From assembly GCA_905250885.1 (NCBI GenBank), contig CAJNOQ010002810.1:1-22579 (forward strand): a stretch of 22,579 nucleotides of DNA, given 5' to 3'. The notes beneath the pieces are model-generated. The model searched no databases and was not told the DNA's origin. It saw only the letters and a list, made by a program, of their open reading frames with translations. The DNA is from Didymodactylos carnosus. Taxonomy: Eukaryota; Rotifera; Eurotatoria; Philodinida; Philodinidae. Of the stretch, positions 1 to 9,736 are shown piece after piece (position 1 is the stretch's first letter; each line of letters begins with the position of its first letter). Made by a program: the position numbers and the translations under genes.

Positions 1-446
1 ATCTTGCAAAAGCTTTGATTTATAAGCCTAAAAGTGTCGCAGTGAGTAGACAACATCTATCTTCAACTGTGGTATAAATTTCCGACTCCTAGCTGATCAT
101 GGTCGTGAGATATTAATTAATTATTATTAATGGCATTTTCATTAATTAACTCATATCTCCGTCAAAAAGGCGCATGGGCCCAAACCAACTTGGGGTTTTC
201 ACTACTGAGTATTCCCTACATGATGAAAATAGTCTGAGTCGAAAAGCTTTTAATTACTTCGAGAGGTTCCCTTGTTAGTCAATATTGCGGTAGGGCGACT
301 CAAGTCTTCTTGAGATATAAATGGTAGCAAAATAGTATAATATAATGTAACCATCTATACCTATTGCTGCGGTTTCGATCGAATTTTTTCTAAGGCTTGT
401 CAGTTCAATATTGATTGAAGATGAATTTCAGCTGGACCCCAAAACT
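1..446. other. Gene-free stretch at left edge
   Basis: No protein gene, RNA gene or clear repeat could be recognised here. A small imperfect inverted repeat built of ATTAATTA units lies at about 108-168. An open frame crosses from here into the repeat at 447-573, but it starts with a non-ATG codon and resembles no family I know. Confidence 0.5.
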
Positions 447-1055
447 CTACTATCCATTTCAATGAACCGTGCAGGTGGATGTTTTTTGAATAACTTTTTA
501 ACAACAAAAGCTAGCAACCTTGGGTTTTCGCCAATCGAAAGAGAACAGTTGGGGCAACAAACCTATGTGAAAACCGCATATTTTGCCTTTTCCAATAGTA
601 AACTCACTTTTTCAGAAAATTCTGTTAACTCATCTTTTTCGCCTGCAAACAAAAAAGTGACATCAGCACGATGATCAATGCACTCGAATACCTATATAAT
701 GACACTTTTTACGACTAAAAACTCGAATTTTGGGAAAAGTGAGCCATTTTTACAACACTTGTATCTCGGCAAAATTTTGGGGTCGCTTAGACATCATTCG
801 TAAGAGGACCTCGAGATCTACAAACCCAGCGAATAAAATAAAAAAAACTTTTCTACCCCAAAATAGGCTAAATTTTGAAAAATTTCGCTAATTTTAATTA
901 ATTAGGAAAATATTTTGGAAAATTTTTATTTTCACATAGGTTTGTTGCCCCAACTGTTCTCTTTTGATTGGCGAAAATCTCAGGTCGCTAGCTTTTGTTG
1001 TTAAAAAGTTATTCAAAAAACATCCTCCTGCACGGTTCATTGAAATGGATAGTAG
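447..1055. mobile_element. Foldback element with 127-bp inverted arms
   Basis: Positions 447-573 reappear as the reverse complement at 929-1055. The arms are 127 bp each and differ at about 6 positions (near 95 percent identity). The spacer of about 355 bp is AT-rich and holds no recognisable coding sequence. This is the layout of a non-autonomous foldback or MITE-type transposon. No convincing target-site duplication is visible at the outer ends, so the true borders could lie slightly outside. An open frame over the left arm is probably an accident of the repeat. Confidence 0.7.
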
Positions 1056-1219
1056 TCCAGTTCATTGAGTGGGTTACGAAAAACGTTTCTAATTAGTAAG
1101 AGCTTACTGTGTAAAAAGTGTTTTTCGTTGACAAATATCGAAAACTTCAAGAGTATTCAATAAAAAGTTTGCTTTGTAAATGTTTCAAAGTCCACTTCAT
1201 ATGGAGTTCTGAGACCAAC

Positions 1220-1989
1220 TTAAACTGATTGATAGCCTCCGGTTGCTTCTTTGGTCCTGAACATAGCCCGAAAGGTAAATTGTACCCCATCTTTTGCACG
1301 ACTAGGCAATGATGTCCAAAACACAGGATGTGGTAAAAGTTCAAAACCTGATCGTTTTAAATGGAACTTGTTATATATGACGAATACTAGAACATATACA
1401 ATAAATAGACAAAAAACAATAATAATTAATATAGAACCACCACTTAATCCCCCTTTTTTTGGCTTATCCGGATTAAAACCACCTGTACATGCATTCCAAC
1501 AAACACACTTGCTGTTCAAAGTCATATGGTATTCATTGATTGATCCTTCGCCGTGAACTTCTAACTTATCTGGCCCACTAATACATCTCAAATCGACAAA
1601 TAGTTTTTTTTGTCATCAAATACTCCTGATAGTTCCGAGCTACTCTCCTGCCAATATAGTAATGTTCTTACTTTGACAACCAGCAACATTTGAACACAAA
1701 TCTGTTTCTGTAAACGGTGTACATGGATTATAAGAATAAACTAAAGGGCAAGAATGAAATAGAATACTTTAAAGCTGAAGGTGAAAGAAAACTTACCATA
1801 ATCGAGCCCTTTTTCTGCCATCATGTCTTTGAATGTCGGTTGACCCTTGCCAACCGACGTAAGATCGATCACACCCTTAGATGATACATATTTACAAGGA
1901 TCGTCGGTCGATACATTTATAATAAAGGAGAAAAGGTAAAAAACTAAAAGTTTTTTAACTTTTTTAACTACAGCTATTTTCATCATCAT
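1220..1989 (-). CDS. Mannose-6-phosphate-receptor-like membrane protein (MRH domain), frame interrupted
   Basis: Proteins of this family are type I membrane receptors that bind mannose-6-phosphate glycans through an MRH domain and carry lysosomal enzymes between Golgi and endosomes. Proposed exons are 1989-1797, 1740-1672 and 1625-1220, with introns of 56 and 46 bases. Exon 1 gives a signal peptide followed by DPCKY and IDLTSV. Exon 2 gives YSYNPCTPF and a CQ pair, the classic MRH core. Exon 3 gives an LFVDLRC strand, HGE, EYHM, a cysteine-rich end, one transmembrane segment (GGSILIIIVFCLFIVYVLVF) and a cytoplasmic tail with an FELLPHPVFW block like that of cation-dependent receptors, ending in YQSV, a YxxPhi-type sorting signal. 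The frame of exon 3 fits only if the A8 tract (T8 at 1604-1611 on the plus strand) had one more A; the model is then 222 aa. Even so, the segment between CQ and the next strand is shorter than usual and the sugar-binding arginine is not evident. It may be a sequencing error, a mis-drawn intron or a decaying gene. A splice-acceptor-like GCAG lies 27 bases before the ATG. Confidence 0.65.
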
Positions 1990-3136
1990 TTTGATTATTA
2001 GGATAAAACCTTTGCGCTGCAGATAAGAATGATATTTTGTGTTTTGTCATCTTCACATAAGATATTTTCATTTACCTTGCAACGAAGAAAACAAGTTTTT
2101 GTCTACAGAAACACATACACTGTAATCCTGAATTATTTTCAATTTTATAGAAAATGGACATGGATTTTCTATAAATAATTCCCAAGAATCTTAAAAATTC
2201 AGGAGGATTTTCTAGATTCTTGGAAATTCGATTTTCTATAAAATAGAAAATCCTTGGCGATTTCATATTTGGACTTTCTGAAAATCAACGGCGATTTTCT
2301 ATAAATAATTTTCAAGATTATAGTATATGAAGGATTCAAGAACATCATCAATAATTCTCTTTAAAGAAAACTTGTCGTTAACTAGAAAGTTGAGCATGTA
2401 TGCTAGAAATCGGTTTCTTATCTAAGAATCTAACTATCTATGCTTGAAATCTGTCGCTTAGAATGAACTATACTCTTTATAGAAGATGATCCCCATGTTG
2501 TGTAAATCTCTCGAAAACCGTCGGTCAACCGCGGTTATTTCAGCTGCAATGAAGCAACTGGTTCAGAATATTTGTTGTAGTCAATTAAACAATTTTCATT
2601 AAAAACAAAAAAAGAGAGATACCAAGTAGAAAGCTAGAAAGCGGTTCTCAATTTGTCAGATTCGTTATAGATTTCGCAGAGAATCTGCCGAAAAACTGCA
2701 ATAGATATGAGCAAAATGAGTGCAGATCTGTTGCAGAAATTTGCAGATCGGCATAGTAAAAATATCCCTTTGAGGAAGGATTCTCAAATGTTCCCCATTC
2801 GATCGTTTTGTCCCCCACTGGCAATTTTTTTGAAGTTATAGTTCTGCGTCATATTTGAGAGGAAAAGTATTGATTGACGAATTATTACCTAATCTGTAAA
2901 GATTTGCGCCTCTTTAGCATGTCTTGCCATAAAGATCATTATCATATAGATGCTTGGACAGTTTGTAGCAAATAGAATCATCAATAGAAAATCACTCTCT
3001 CTGTCGTGTACGCGTCTCCTGGCTCATTAGATGTGTGATATAAGTTTGTCAATAAAATCTGATAGAAAGAATAAATATGAATATAAATAATACAGTAATA
3101 TCGTATAGATTTTCATACACATGTTTTATCAAATAC
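1990..3136. other. Intergenic, AT-rich, small repeats only
   Basis: No gene is recognised. Around 2141-2320 a short motif, TTTTCTATAAATAATT, occurs twice in direct orientation (about 2164 and 2293) and also in inverted copies containing ATAGAAAAT, so this part can fold into small hairpins. At about 2397-2465 a loose direct repeat reads ATGCTAGAAATC and then ATGCTTGAAATC. The rest is featureless. Confidence 0.45.
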
Positions 3137-3482
3137 TGAAGCCTGTTTCTCAAAAACACTTAAGTTTTGCTTAAGTAAAAAATTTAACTTCAGTAAGATT
3201 TTTTTGTTAAGTGAGTTTCTCGAAAGCATCTTCAATTAAGGGCTCTCGACTACTATTAAGTTTTCACTTAATTTTTTAAGTGAAAAATTATTTATAATTT
3301 GTGATTCCTTTATTTTACGTTTTGTCGTAGTCGGACCCACAATAAATTAGATACAAAATAATTTTAAAAGGATTTTGTTCAAAAAATTTAATCAAAACAA
3401 AATAATCTAAATTTGTTAAAATATGAGTGGTTTTAAATCCACTTGAGTGGAATACTTAAGTTCTTTTGAGAAACAGGCTTCA
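3137..3482. mobile_element. MITE-like element with 19-bp perfect terminal inverted repeats
   Basis: The ends are perfect inverted repeats: TGAAGCCTGTTTCTCAAAA at 3137-3155 and its reverse complement at 3464-3482. Similarity continues inward through an ACTTAAGT block shared by both arms, and the left half holds further ACTTAA/TTAAGT palindromic copies. Total length is 346 bp with no coding capacity. This is the structure of a miniature inverted-repeat transposable element. No clear target-site duplication is visible, so the superfamily is left open. Confidence 0.75.
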
Positions 3483-4349
3483 AATTTTTTAAAAGAAGTT
3501 TATTCTAGTAGAAAATATTCACATGTTAAAAAAGAAACGTAAACCTGCCAATAATTAGCTTAGTTATAATGCTCAGTTGTCCGTAACTTTTGTTTTTGTT
3601 ATTGAAATGAACAATAGAGACCGTTGTTGCAAGTAGAAAAGTGAAATAAACCATGAGTCTTTTGTAAATATGTGACTTTAGTTGAGTTTATCGGGTATTT
3701 TAGAATGACATGACATTTAGCGTTCCCTCTTCGAAAAATATAATTTGAGACCAGGGATCATCGTGGGACGGGAATCTCATGAAATCCTATGGGACGAGAC
3801 GAAACTTTTAAAGTATCTGTGAGACAGGACAGGACAAGATAAACAAGTCGTAGGACGGGACGGGATAGGATGAAAGTTTTCAAACTATGTATGGGATGGG
3901 ACAAAAATTTCATCTCATGGAAAATCAGTCTGTTGTATTGAATGAATTTTTTAGATTCATTTATGAACTAATCTGGAATTGTCATGCGCCCGGCTTGTTA
4001 TATTTCACGCCGTTGGGCACATAACCTGGTTCGTAACCTCGTCTGGTTCTCTTAGTGCGTGATATTTTCTGAGAAAAGATGAATAGTTCAAAATGACAGA
4101 TATCATTTGTTTTTTTTTACTTTATTTTGTTAGTGGGTCGCTTATCTTTTTTTACGATGAAAATCTGGTGATTTATAAATGTAACATAATGTAATGTGGA
4201 AATATAGCAGATTTTTACAGTTTCATACATCGAAACTAGAAAACCCATGTCGCACTTTTTTTGTGATTCGAAAAACTATCATCGCTAAACCGTACCACTT
4301 GATGAAACATGTGATTTAGCGACGGTTATTTTCTATACCACGCTATGAC
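3483..4349. other. Intergenic with a G-rich degenerate repeat
   Basis: No gene is recognised. The stretch at about 3755-3915 is unusual for this AT-rich region and is listed separately. Near 4284-4323 the octamer TCGCTAAA and its complement TTTAGCGA form a small hairpin. Confidence 0.45.
3755..3915 (+). repeat. Degenerate GGGACGGGAC-type repeat
   Basis: The plus strand carries many variants of a GGGAC/GGACGG unit: GTGGGACGGGAA, GGGACGAGACG, GAGACAGGACAGGACAAG, GGACGGGACGGGATAGGA and GGGATGGGACA. The units are irregularly spaced and interrupted by AT-rich pieces that recur loosely (AACTTTTAAAG, AAAGTTTTCAAA). It looks like an old, diverged simple or minisatellite repeat. No coding frame is evident. 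Confidence 0.6.
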
Positions 4350-4372
4350 AAAATACCGAGCGGTAAACCGAT
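4350..4372 (+). repeat. Diverged copy of the 4623 foldback end
   Basis: This stretch begins AAAATACCGAGCGGTAAACC and is close to the left end of the element at 4623-4738, which begins AAAATACCGCCGGTATTACC. It is probably a remnant of a second copy of the same element family, lying about 270 bases upstream in the same orientation. Confidence 0.45.
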
Positions 4373-4622
4373 TTTTACATTCACCATTTTGTTTTGCAGC
4401 AGCCATTACATATAAACAACGCCAAAACTCGAAAAAAACTTGATTTATTTTCAGATAAAATTGTTTTTTATTAATTTTCAGACTCGTTTAAATTTAAGTT
4501 TCGACTCGAGTCAAACTTTCTCCTACTTAAAGGAGTCGTTCTGCGCTTGTAAGCGCTCGATAAAAATCAAAAAAAATGAAAGTTCCAACTTAGTTTCGAA
4601 CTCCTATTCTGTATTCAGAATG

Positions 4623-4738
4623 AAAATACCGCCGGTATTACCGATCTGTAACCGACTGGTACAGCTAATACCGTGTTAACCATGCGGTAATTTGTCGGTT
4701 AAGTGTGCCATATACCCTTTGGTAACCGACGGTATTTT
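4623..4738. mobile_element. Short foldback element (116 bp)
   Basis: The left end AAAATACCGCCGGTATTACC (4623-4642) is matched in inverted orientation by GGTAACCGACGGTATTTT (4721-4738). The interior repeats the same theme (TAACCGAC, AATACCG, GCGGTAAT, GTCGGTTA), so most of the 116 bp can fold on itself. It has no coding capacity and is interpreted as a very small MITE or foldback repeat. Confidence 0.6.
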
Positions 4739-4907
4739 ATCGATATTGAAGACATGGAAATCAAAACTATCTCTTGAATAAAATGCTAAGCTTTGAAAAT
4801 CTGTAATACTTTTGAGGCTTATAGCGAACGATCGCAATACTTCTAGAATTTCAAAAGGGGAGAGTCTCATATGACAAAGAAGTGTAAAATGTGTGATGAA
4901 AAGAGTA

Positions 4908-5547
4908 CCCACTGCGGTACTTTTTGAAGAAACATGCTATTTTTTGAAATTTATTATTTTTTTTCATGGAAAAATCAATTTAAATCGATTTTTTTTGAAA
5001 AAACCTATTTAAATTTACTTTTTTAAAAATCTTTTAGAAAAATCTGTTTAAATTAATTTTTATAAAGATTCATTTAAATTCATTCTGCGTAACTCTTTGT
5101 GTAAAAAATCGATTTAAATTTATTTATTTCTCAATGAATCTGGTTTTAGTTTTGAAAAAATCTATAAGTGCATTTTATCTTTGATTTGAAGAAAAAGGAA
5201 ATTCAAATTAGACTTTTACAAGAACCAAAATTCAGATTCATTGAGAAAGAAATGAATTTAAATAGATTTTTTGCACGAAACGTTACACAGAATGAATTTA
5301 AATGAATTTTTTTAAAAATTAAGTTAAACAGATTTTTCTAAAAGAATTCTAAAAAGATTAATCTAAATAGGTTTTTTTCAAAAGAAAAAATCGGTCTAAA
5401 TGAATTTTTCGAGTAAAAGAATAATAAATCAATTTTTAACGTTTAACATTTTTAATATCAAAAAAATCGATTTAAATTGATTTTTCTATGAAAAAAAATA
5501 ATAAATCAAAAAAAATGACACATCTCGTCAAAAAGTGCCGCAATGGG
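4908..5547. mobile_element. Long foldback MITE, 640 bp, flanked by TA
   Basis: Almost the whole segment is one imperfect palindrome. The left end CCCACTGCGGTACTTTTTGA is matched by the inverted right end TCAAAAAGTGCCGCAATGGG. Both arms of about 260 bp are made of ATTTAAAT-type blocks set in runs of T or A. The centre, near 5165-5190, is a short non-palindromic part. TA lies directly outside both ends (4906-4907 and 5548-5549), which fits a TA target duplication as used by Tc1/mariner-type elements. There is no transposase, so this is a non-autonomous element. The family assignment rests only on the TA and is tentative. Confidence 0.8.
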
Positions 5548-6788
5548 TAACTGCGATACCAGTTGTTGTAAACGGAATTTGTCGTATAAAAAAAGCTTGC
5601 AGCTCATGTTACATATGATATTTGTTAGAAAAGGATAAAAATTTTACTTTAATTTGCTTGATTAAATAATCTTACAAAAAAGTAATGTATCATACTCCCC
5701 AGGTCGACCTAAACGCCATCTGCACACGTTTGGAACGCTATGATCACTTTGAACATGTTCGAACAGCGTGCGACCGTGCGCCAAACGTGTGAAGTGTTAG
5801 AACGCGTTTGTATTTAAAATGGCCGTAGTTTAGAAGGAAATATGCCTTTCGTAAGCATATGGCTTCATACTTTCAATGTTGATGTTTTCTGGAGCATTTT
5901 TGTTTTTTCACTCCTAATTTTATTTTTCTCACAGTAAAGAAAAATCTATTTTTTGAATGTTTACGACAATTTTTGTAGTTAGCTATCATCTGTGTTTCTT
6001 TCTCTCATCTGGGTCATAATAATACTCGAATAGATGTCGCCTGTACCGTCCCATACACATACATCCTTTCGAATAATTTAAAAAAGTGTTCGCCTTCAAA
6101 TCGTTAATAGCATGTCAAATAATTAACGTAAGAAAAACTTAATGGAAAACCTCAATGGAAAACTCTGTACTGTAGCGCTGCTAATTTCGTTAAATAATCA
6201 TATGGCTGATGCAATAGCTGCAGAACCTGTTCGAAAATAAAATTCTTCAAGTGATTTATGAATGAAACAAAATATGCAAAGCTTGTAAAAATAAATTTAC
6301 AGTAGGTTCTTTCTGATTGTACTAAAACTGCACCAAGACCGTTCCAGCATCTTCTGCATCTAGAAGATAAAAATGCGACTTGATGCCGAGCATGATTTGA
6401 TTATAAAAGATTTGGGATTCTCTGTCTTACAAACGACATTTTGGGCGTATTTTTGTACGATAGACTAAATCATGAGATGTTTACTGATAATTAAAAACAT
6501 AAGGAAGGGTGAAGAAACTGTCTCTAATCTTTTTTTGGCAAGTCTTTTGCCACTCACTGTCGTTCATATAAGACTGAATACATACTACTTTTAAAGTTAA
6601 CAGTTAAATTCGTTCTTCAAGTAAAAACTATAGAAGAATGTTATTTATTCAAAGATTGTGTGAAAATTGTTGTTGAAATTTGGATTTTTGACTGTCTTCG
6701 AAACTCAAGTTTTAACATTGATCGCTTTTATTTATTAAAAAATTGTCTGCTTTTAGATAAGAAACTGTTTGTGTTGTATTAAATTCCT
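5548..6788. other. Intergenic region upstream of DNAJA3-like gene
   Basis: No gene is recognised. The stretch at 5701-5800 is richer in G and C than its surroundings and contains palindromes, listed separately. The last 200 bases must hold the promoter of the DnaJ gene, but no TATA box can be called with confidence. A pyrimidine-rich splice-acceptor-like sequence ending in TTTTAG (6751-6756) lies 32 bases before the start codon. Confidence 0.45.
5701..5791. repeat. Cluster of palindromes in a GC-richer patch
   Basis: AGGTCGACCT at 5701-5710 is a perfect 10-bp palindrome. CACACGTTTGG (5723-5733) and CCAAACGTGTG (5781-5791) are perfect 11-bp inverted repeats around a 47-base loop, which itself contains the palindrome TGTTCGAACA (5756-5765). 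The patch could be a transposon end or a protein-binding site. Nothing in the sequence decides which. Confidence 0.55.
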
Positions 6789-9108
6789 ATGTATGTGTGT
6801 TCTAAGTGTGTTGTTCGTTTATCGATTGCGACGTACCCCTATGTTAAATCCTCTGTGACAAATAAGCGTTTATGGATGACAAAACGTTTGTTATCCTTCG
6901 GTATTCATAGTCCAATTAAAAGTTTATTGTTGTTGAATAATAACAATCATGTTGCTAACATTTTGGCTGGTATGATTTTGTTTGTACATTTATCGATAAA
7001 CTCCATGAATAATATTCTGTTGGTTTGTAGTTTTCTCGTTTTCACGAACAATTCATTCATCGTCGATAAGACATAAAAAAGATTATTATGAAGTATTAGG
7101 AATACCAAAATCATCTACAGCAAAAGAAATTAAAAAAGCTTACTATCAAGTAAAAGGACAATTATTTTTCATCAAAGAATTGAGTCTGATTGCTTGTTTT
7201 GTTTTATTTGTAGTTAGCTAAACAATATCATCCAGATACAACCAAAAATACTCAAGACCCGAATATACCAAAAAAATTTCAGGAAGTGTCTGAAGCCTAT
7301 GAGGTAAGAGAAACAAGAAACATTCGACGTAATTTATTCACATTTGTTTTCTATGGTTTAGGTACTAAGTGATGAGAATAAACGGAAACAATATGATATG
7401 TATGGCATGGGCAGTGATCCATTTGGAAATTCAGCACCTCCACCACGAAGTGGTCCATCACCTGGATCTGATCCAGGTCAAAATTTCAGAGGCTATGAAT
7501 ATTACCAAAGTGAAGTTGATCCAGAGGAATTATTTAGGTACACACTCTTTCTTGCAGAAACTATTCGCAAATTACTCAGTCATGCTGTGCAACTAGTTTA
7601 CAGAGAATTTAGTCGAAACAAACACTGATGACAGAGACTCATAAACAAAATTTTGTATAGGGAATGATGGTTATAGTCTAAGTACTTTTCATTGTTATAT
7701 ATTACATTTATCAGAACTGCTCGGTTTCAGGAAAATTTTTGGCGAAGCATTCAGTCGCGGAGGTTTTGGTAATCATGAATGGATGAATGAGCCCGATGAA
7801 AATATCTACGGCAAACAAGGCACAACTCAAGTAATTCAGTCTCTTACAGAATGACATTTAATTTTATCTTGTATCTTTTTGTATTTGTAGCTTGTCTTGG
7901 ATTTAACATTTCAAGAAGCTGTACGCGGTTGTAACAAAGAAGTTAATTTGAAAATAGTTGATGTATGCAGTGTATGTAAGGGTACGCGATGTGCATCTGG
8001 CTATCAACCACAAAAATGTCGTACATGCAATGGAACAGGAATGGTAAAATTGATAAATAATTGTCTTCTAAGCAGTACGATTTGCGCTCGTTCTATTCTT
8101 AGGAAACAATCCAAACTGGACCGTTTTTTATGCGATCAACGTGTCGTACTTGTCATGGAAGACGAGAAACAATACCAAAACCATGTTATGAATGTAGTGG
8201 AAAAGGAAAAACAATACAAAAAAAAGTAACATCAATTCCAATACCAGCAGGTACGATTTGTTCGCGAAAAAACGAGCTCACATTTTAAATAGATTTTCTA
8301 CTTTGAACATCTAGGTGTGGAAGAAGGACAAACAATGAGACTAAATTTAGGCGTACAAGAAGTATTTATTACGTTCAGAGTAAGTATACAAACTACTTTT
8401 TTCCTGTTTACTATTTGTTTTTTGAGAAAAAGCTAATTTTATTTTGCAGGTAAAAGCCAGTGAAAAATTTCGACGAGACAAGGAAGATATTCATAGTGAA
8501 ATTAACTTATCTATAGCGCAATGCGTACTCGGTGGAGCAATTAAAGTACCAGGGATTTACGAAGATCATCTTCTACAAGTATACTAAGCGAACAAAAGTT
8601 TCTCTTTTTCCTATAATTCTTGTTCATTTTCTATGTTTAGATACCTGCTGGAACTCAATCTCATCAACGTTTTCGACTAATTGGCAAAGGAATTAAGCGT
8701 ATTCATAGTCCAGGAACAGGCGATCATTATGTTCATGTCAAAGTAAAAGTACCAGTGTATGTAGTTTATCTTTAATTTTAATAAATTTTAAATTATTCGA
8801 TGTTTAAATTTTTAGACGACTATCACCAGAACAAAAAGCGCTAATGCTTGCGTACGCCGAAATTGATAAAGACGTTGAAGGAACAGTGAATGGTTTAACG
8901 CAAACTAAAACAGGTAAATGGCTGTCAACTATTTTGGTTATTTGACCTCTAAAAAGATCAGAATTGCCCTGTTTGAGTTTTCCTAGTATACAATTCAGTT
9001 CTTGAAAGAAAAACAACAGCTGCTATCTTATTCTCTCTCTTTGTTATAGACAAATCATCAAGTGACGAAGGCCTATTGGGAAAACTCAAACGGGCAATTT
9101 TTGGCTAG
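6789..9108 (+). CDS. DNAJA3: Mitochondrial DnaJ/Hsp40 cochaperone, DNAJA3 (Tid1) type
   Basis: This type I J-protein stimulates mitochondrial Hsp70 and delivers unfolded proteins to it. The model has 12 exons: 6789-6969, 7031-7149, 7214-7303, 7362-7537, 7731-7830, 7891-8043, 8103-8250, 8315-8379, 8450-8578, 8641-8756, 8816-8913 and 9050-9108. All introns are GT-AG and phases agree, giving 477 aa, close to the roughly 480 aa of animal DNAJA3. Residues 1-75 are basic, hydrophobic and poor in acidic residues, as expected for a mitochondrial presequence. The J domain spans about 78-143, with KDYYEVLG and the HPD motif at 106-108. A glycine-rich linker follows, then the zinc-finger region with four CxxC pairs (248/251, 265/268, 287/290, 301/304), of which the first lacks the usual CxGxG spacing (CKGTR). 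The C-terminal substrate domains end in [12 protein letters not shown]. Intron 4 (193 bases) and the last intron (136) are the longest. Boundaries were drawn by eye. Confidence 0.93.
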
Positions 9109-9199
9109 TCTGTTAGAAAAAAACAGCAGTAGAATGTTCTCATATGGTAAGCACTATCCAGTAGTCTTTATAAATTGAAGTATTTGTCTATCATGCTGC

Positions 9200-9205
9200 A
9201 ATAAA
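9200..9205 (+). terminator. Candidate poly(A) signal of DNAJA3-like gene
   Basis: A canonical AATAAA hexamer lies 92 bases after the stop codon, in an A-rich context. It is a reasonable cleavage and polyadenylation signal for the DnaJ gene, but the hexamer is common by chance in such AT-rich DNA. Confidence 0.45.
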
Positions 9206-9243
9206 AAATTAAATTAAATATGTATTCATCCATGCCTACAGTC

Positions 9244-9320
9244 ATTTTTTGGTGAAGCATTAGTCGTGGAGGTTTTGATACTCATGAATGGATGAATGAG
9301 CCCGATGAAAATATATACGG
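9244..9320 (+). pseudogene. Duplicated fragment of DNAJA3 exon 5
   Basis: These 77 bases are a near copy (roughly 92 percent by eye) of 7735-7812, inside exon 5 of the upstream DnaJ gene. The last 40 bases, coding for [13 protein letters not shown] in the parent, are almost identical. The copy has lost one base (TTCAGT became TTAGT), which shifts the frame. It lies behind the gene's stop codon and probable poly(A) signal, and no other exon is duplicated nearby. An AG sits just before it, so it may once have been preceded by a splice acceptor. It is most simply a broken partial duplication, or the last trace of a second gene copy. Confidence 0.75.
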
Positions 9321-9736
9321 TCAGTCAGAAAAAAGAAGGGCAGAGATTAAAAGCGAGATAAAGAGAGGTAGTAAATGTAAACTACTGAAATGTATGTATC
9401 TGCACAAAAAAATGTAGCCAGAAGATGCTTTTTCCTACTGGAACGGTCTGACAGATGTGCATTTATCCTTTCGGTTTTTCTCTTTTATAACGTCAATCGT
9501 CTTATAGTTTAACTTCTTTTCTTGTTCCCTTTCCTCTAAGTAGATGAAAGATCCTTTTTAGTCGTTACATATTCAAGGTATACAGTTAAAATTGTAAGAG
9601 TAAGCCATTTTCGAAATTTTTCAGTGAAAACGACTAGTCAGAATAAGAGTAAATGGGGATTTGGATAGCTAAAATGATGCTCTACCAGATGAGGTACATA
9701 TCGCTGTTTCGTAAAAAGTCTTCTATATAGGATTTT
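9321..9736. other. Intergenic, nothing recognised
   Basis: This is AT-rich sequence between the exon-5 fragment and the next foldback element. No open frame of note, RNA gene or repeat was seen. Confidence 0.4.

Noticed and set aside
411..674. Open frame of 87 codons at the left edge
   Set aside because: It begins at TTG rather than ATG, overlaps the left arm of an inverted-repeat element and resembles no known protein.
1251..1556. Plus-strand open frame opposite the receptor-like gene
   Set aside because: It is the antisense shadow of exon 3, whose minus-strand translation carries clear family motifs.
7369..7596. Second open frame over DNAJA3 exon 4
   Set aside because: It runs out of frame with the J-domain continuation; the other frame gives the expected [12 protein letters not shown] and glycine-rich linker.
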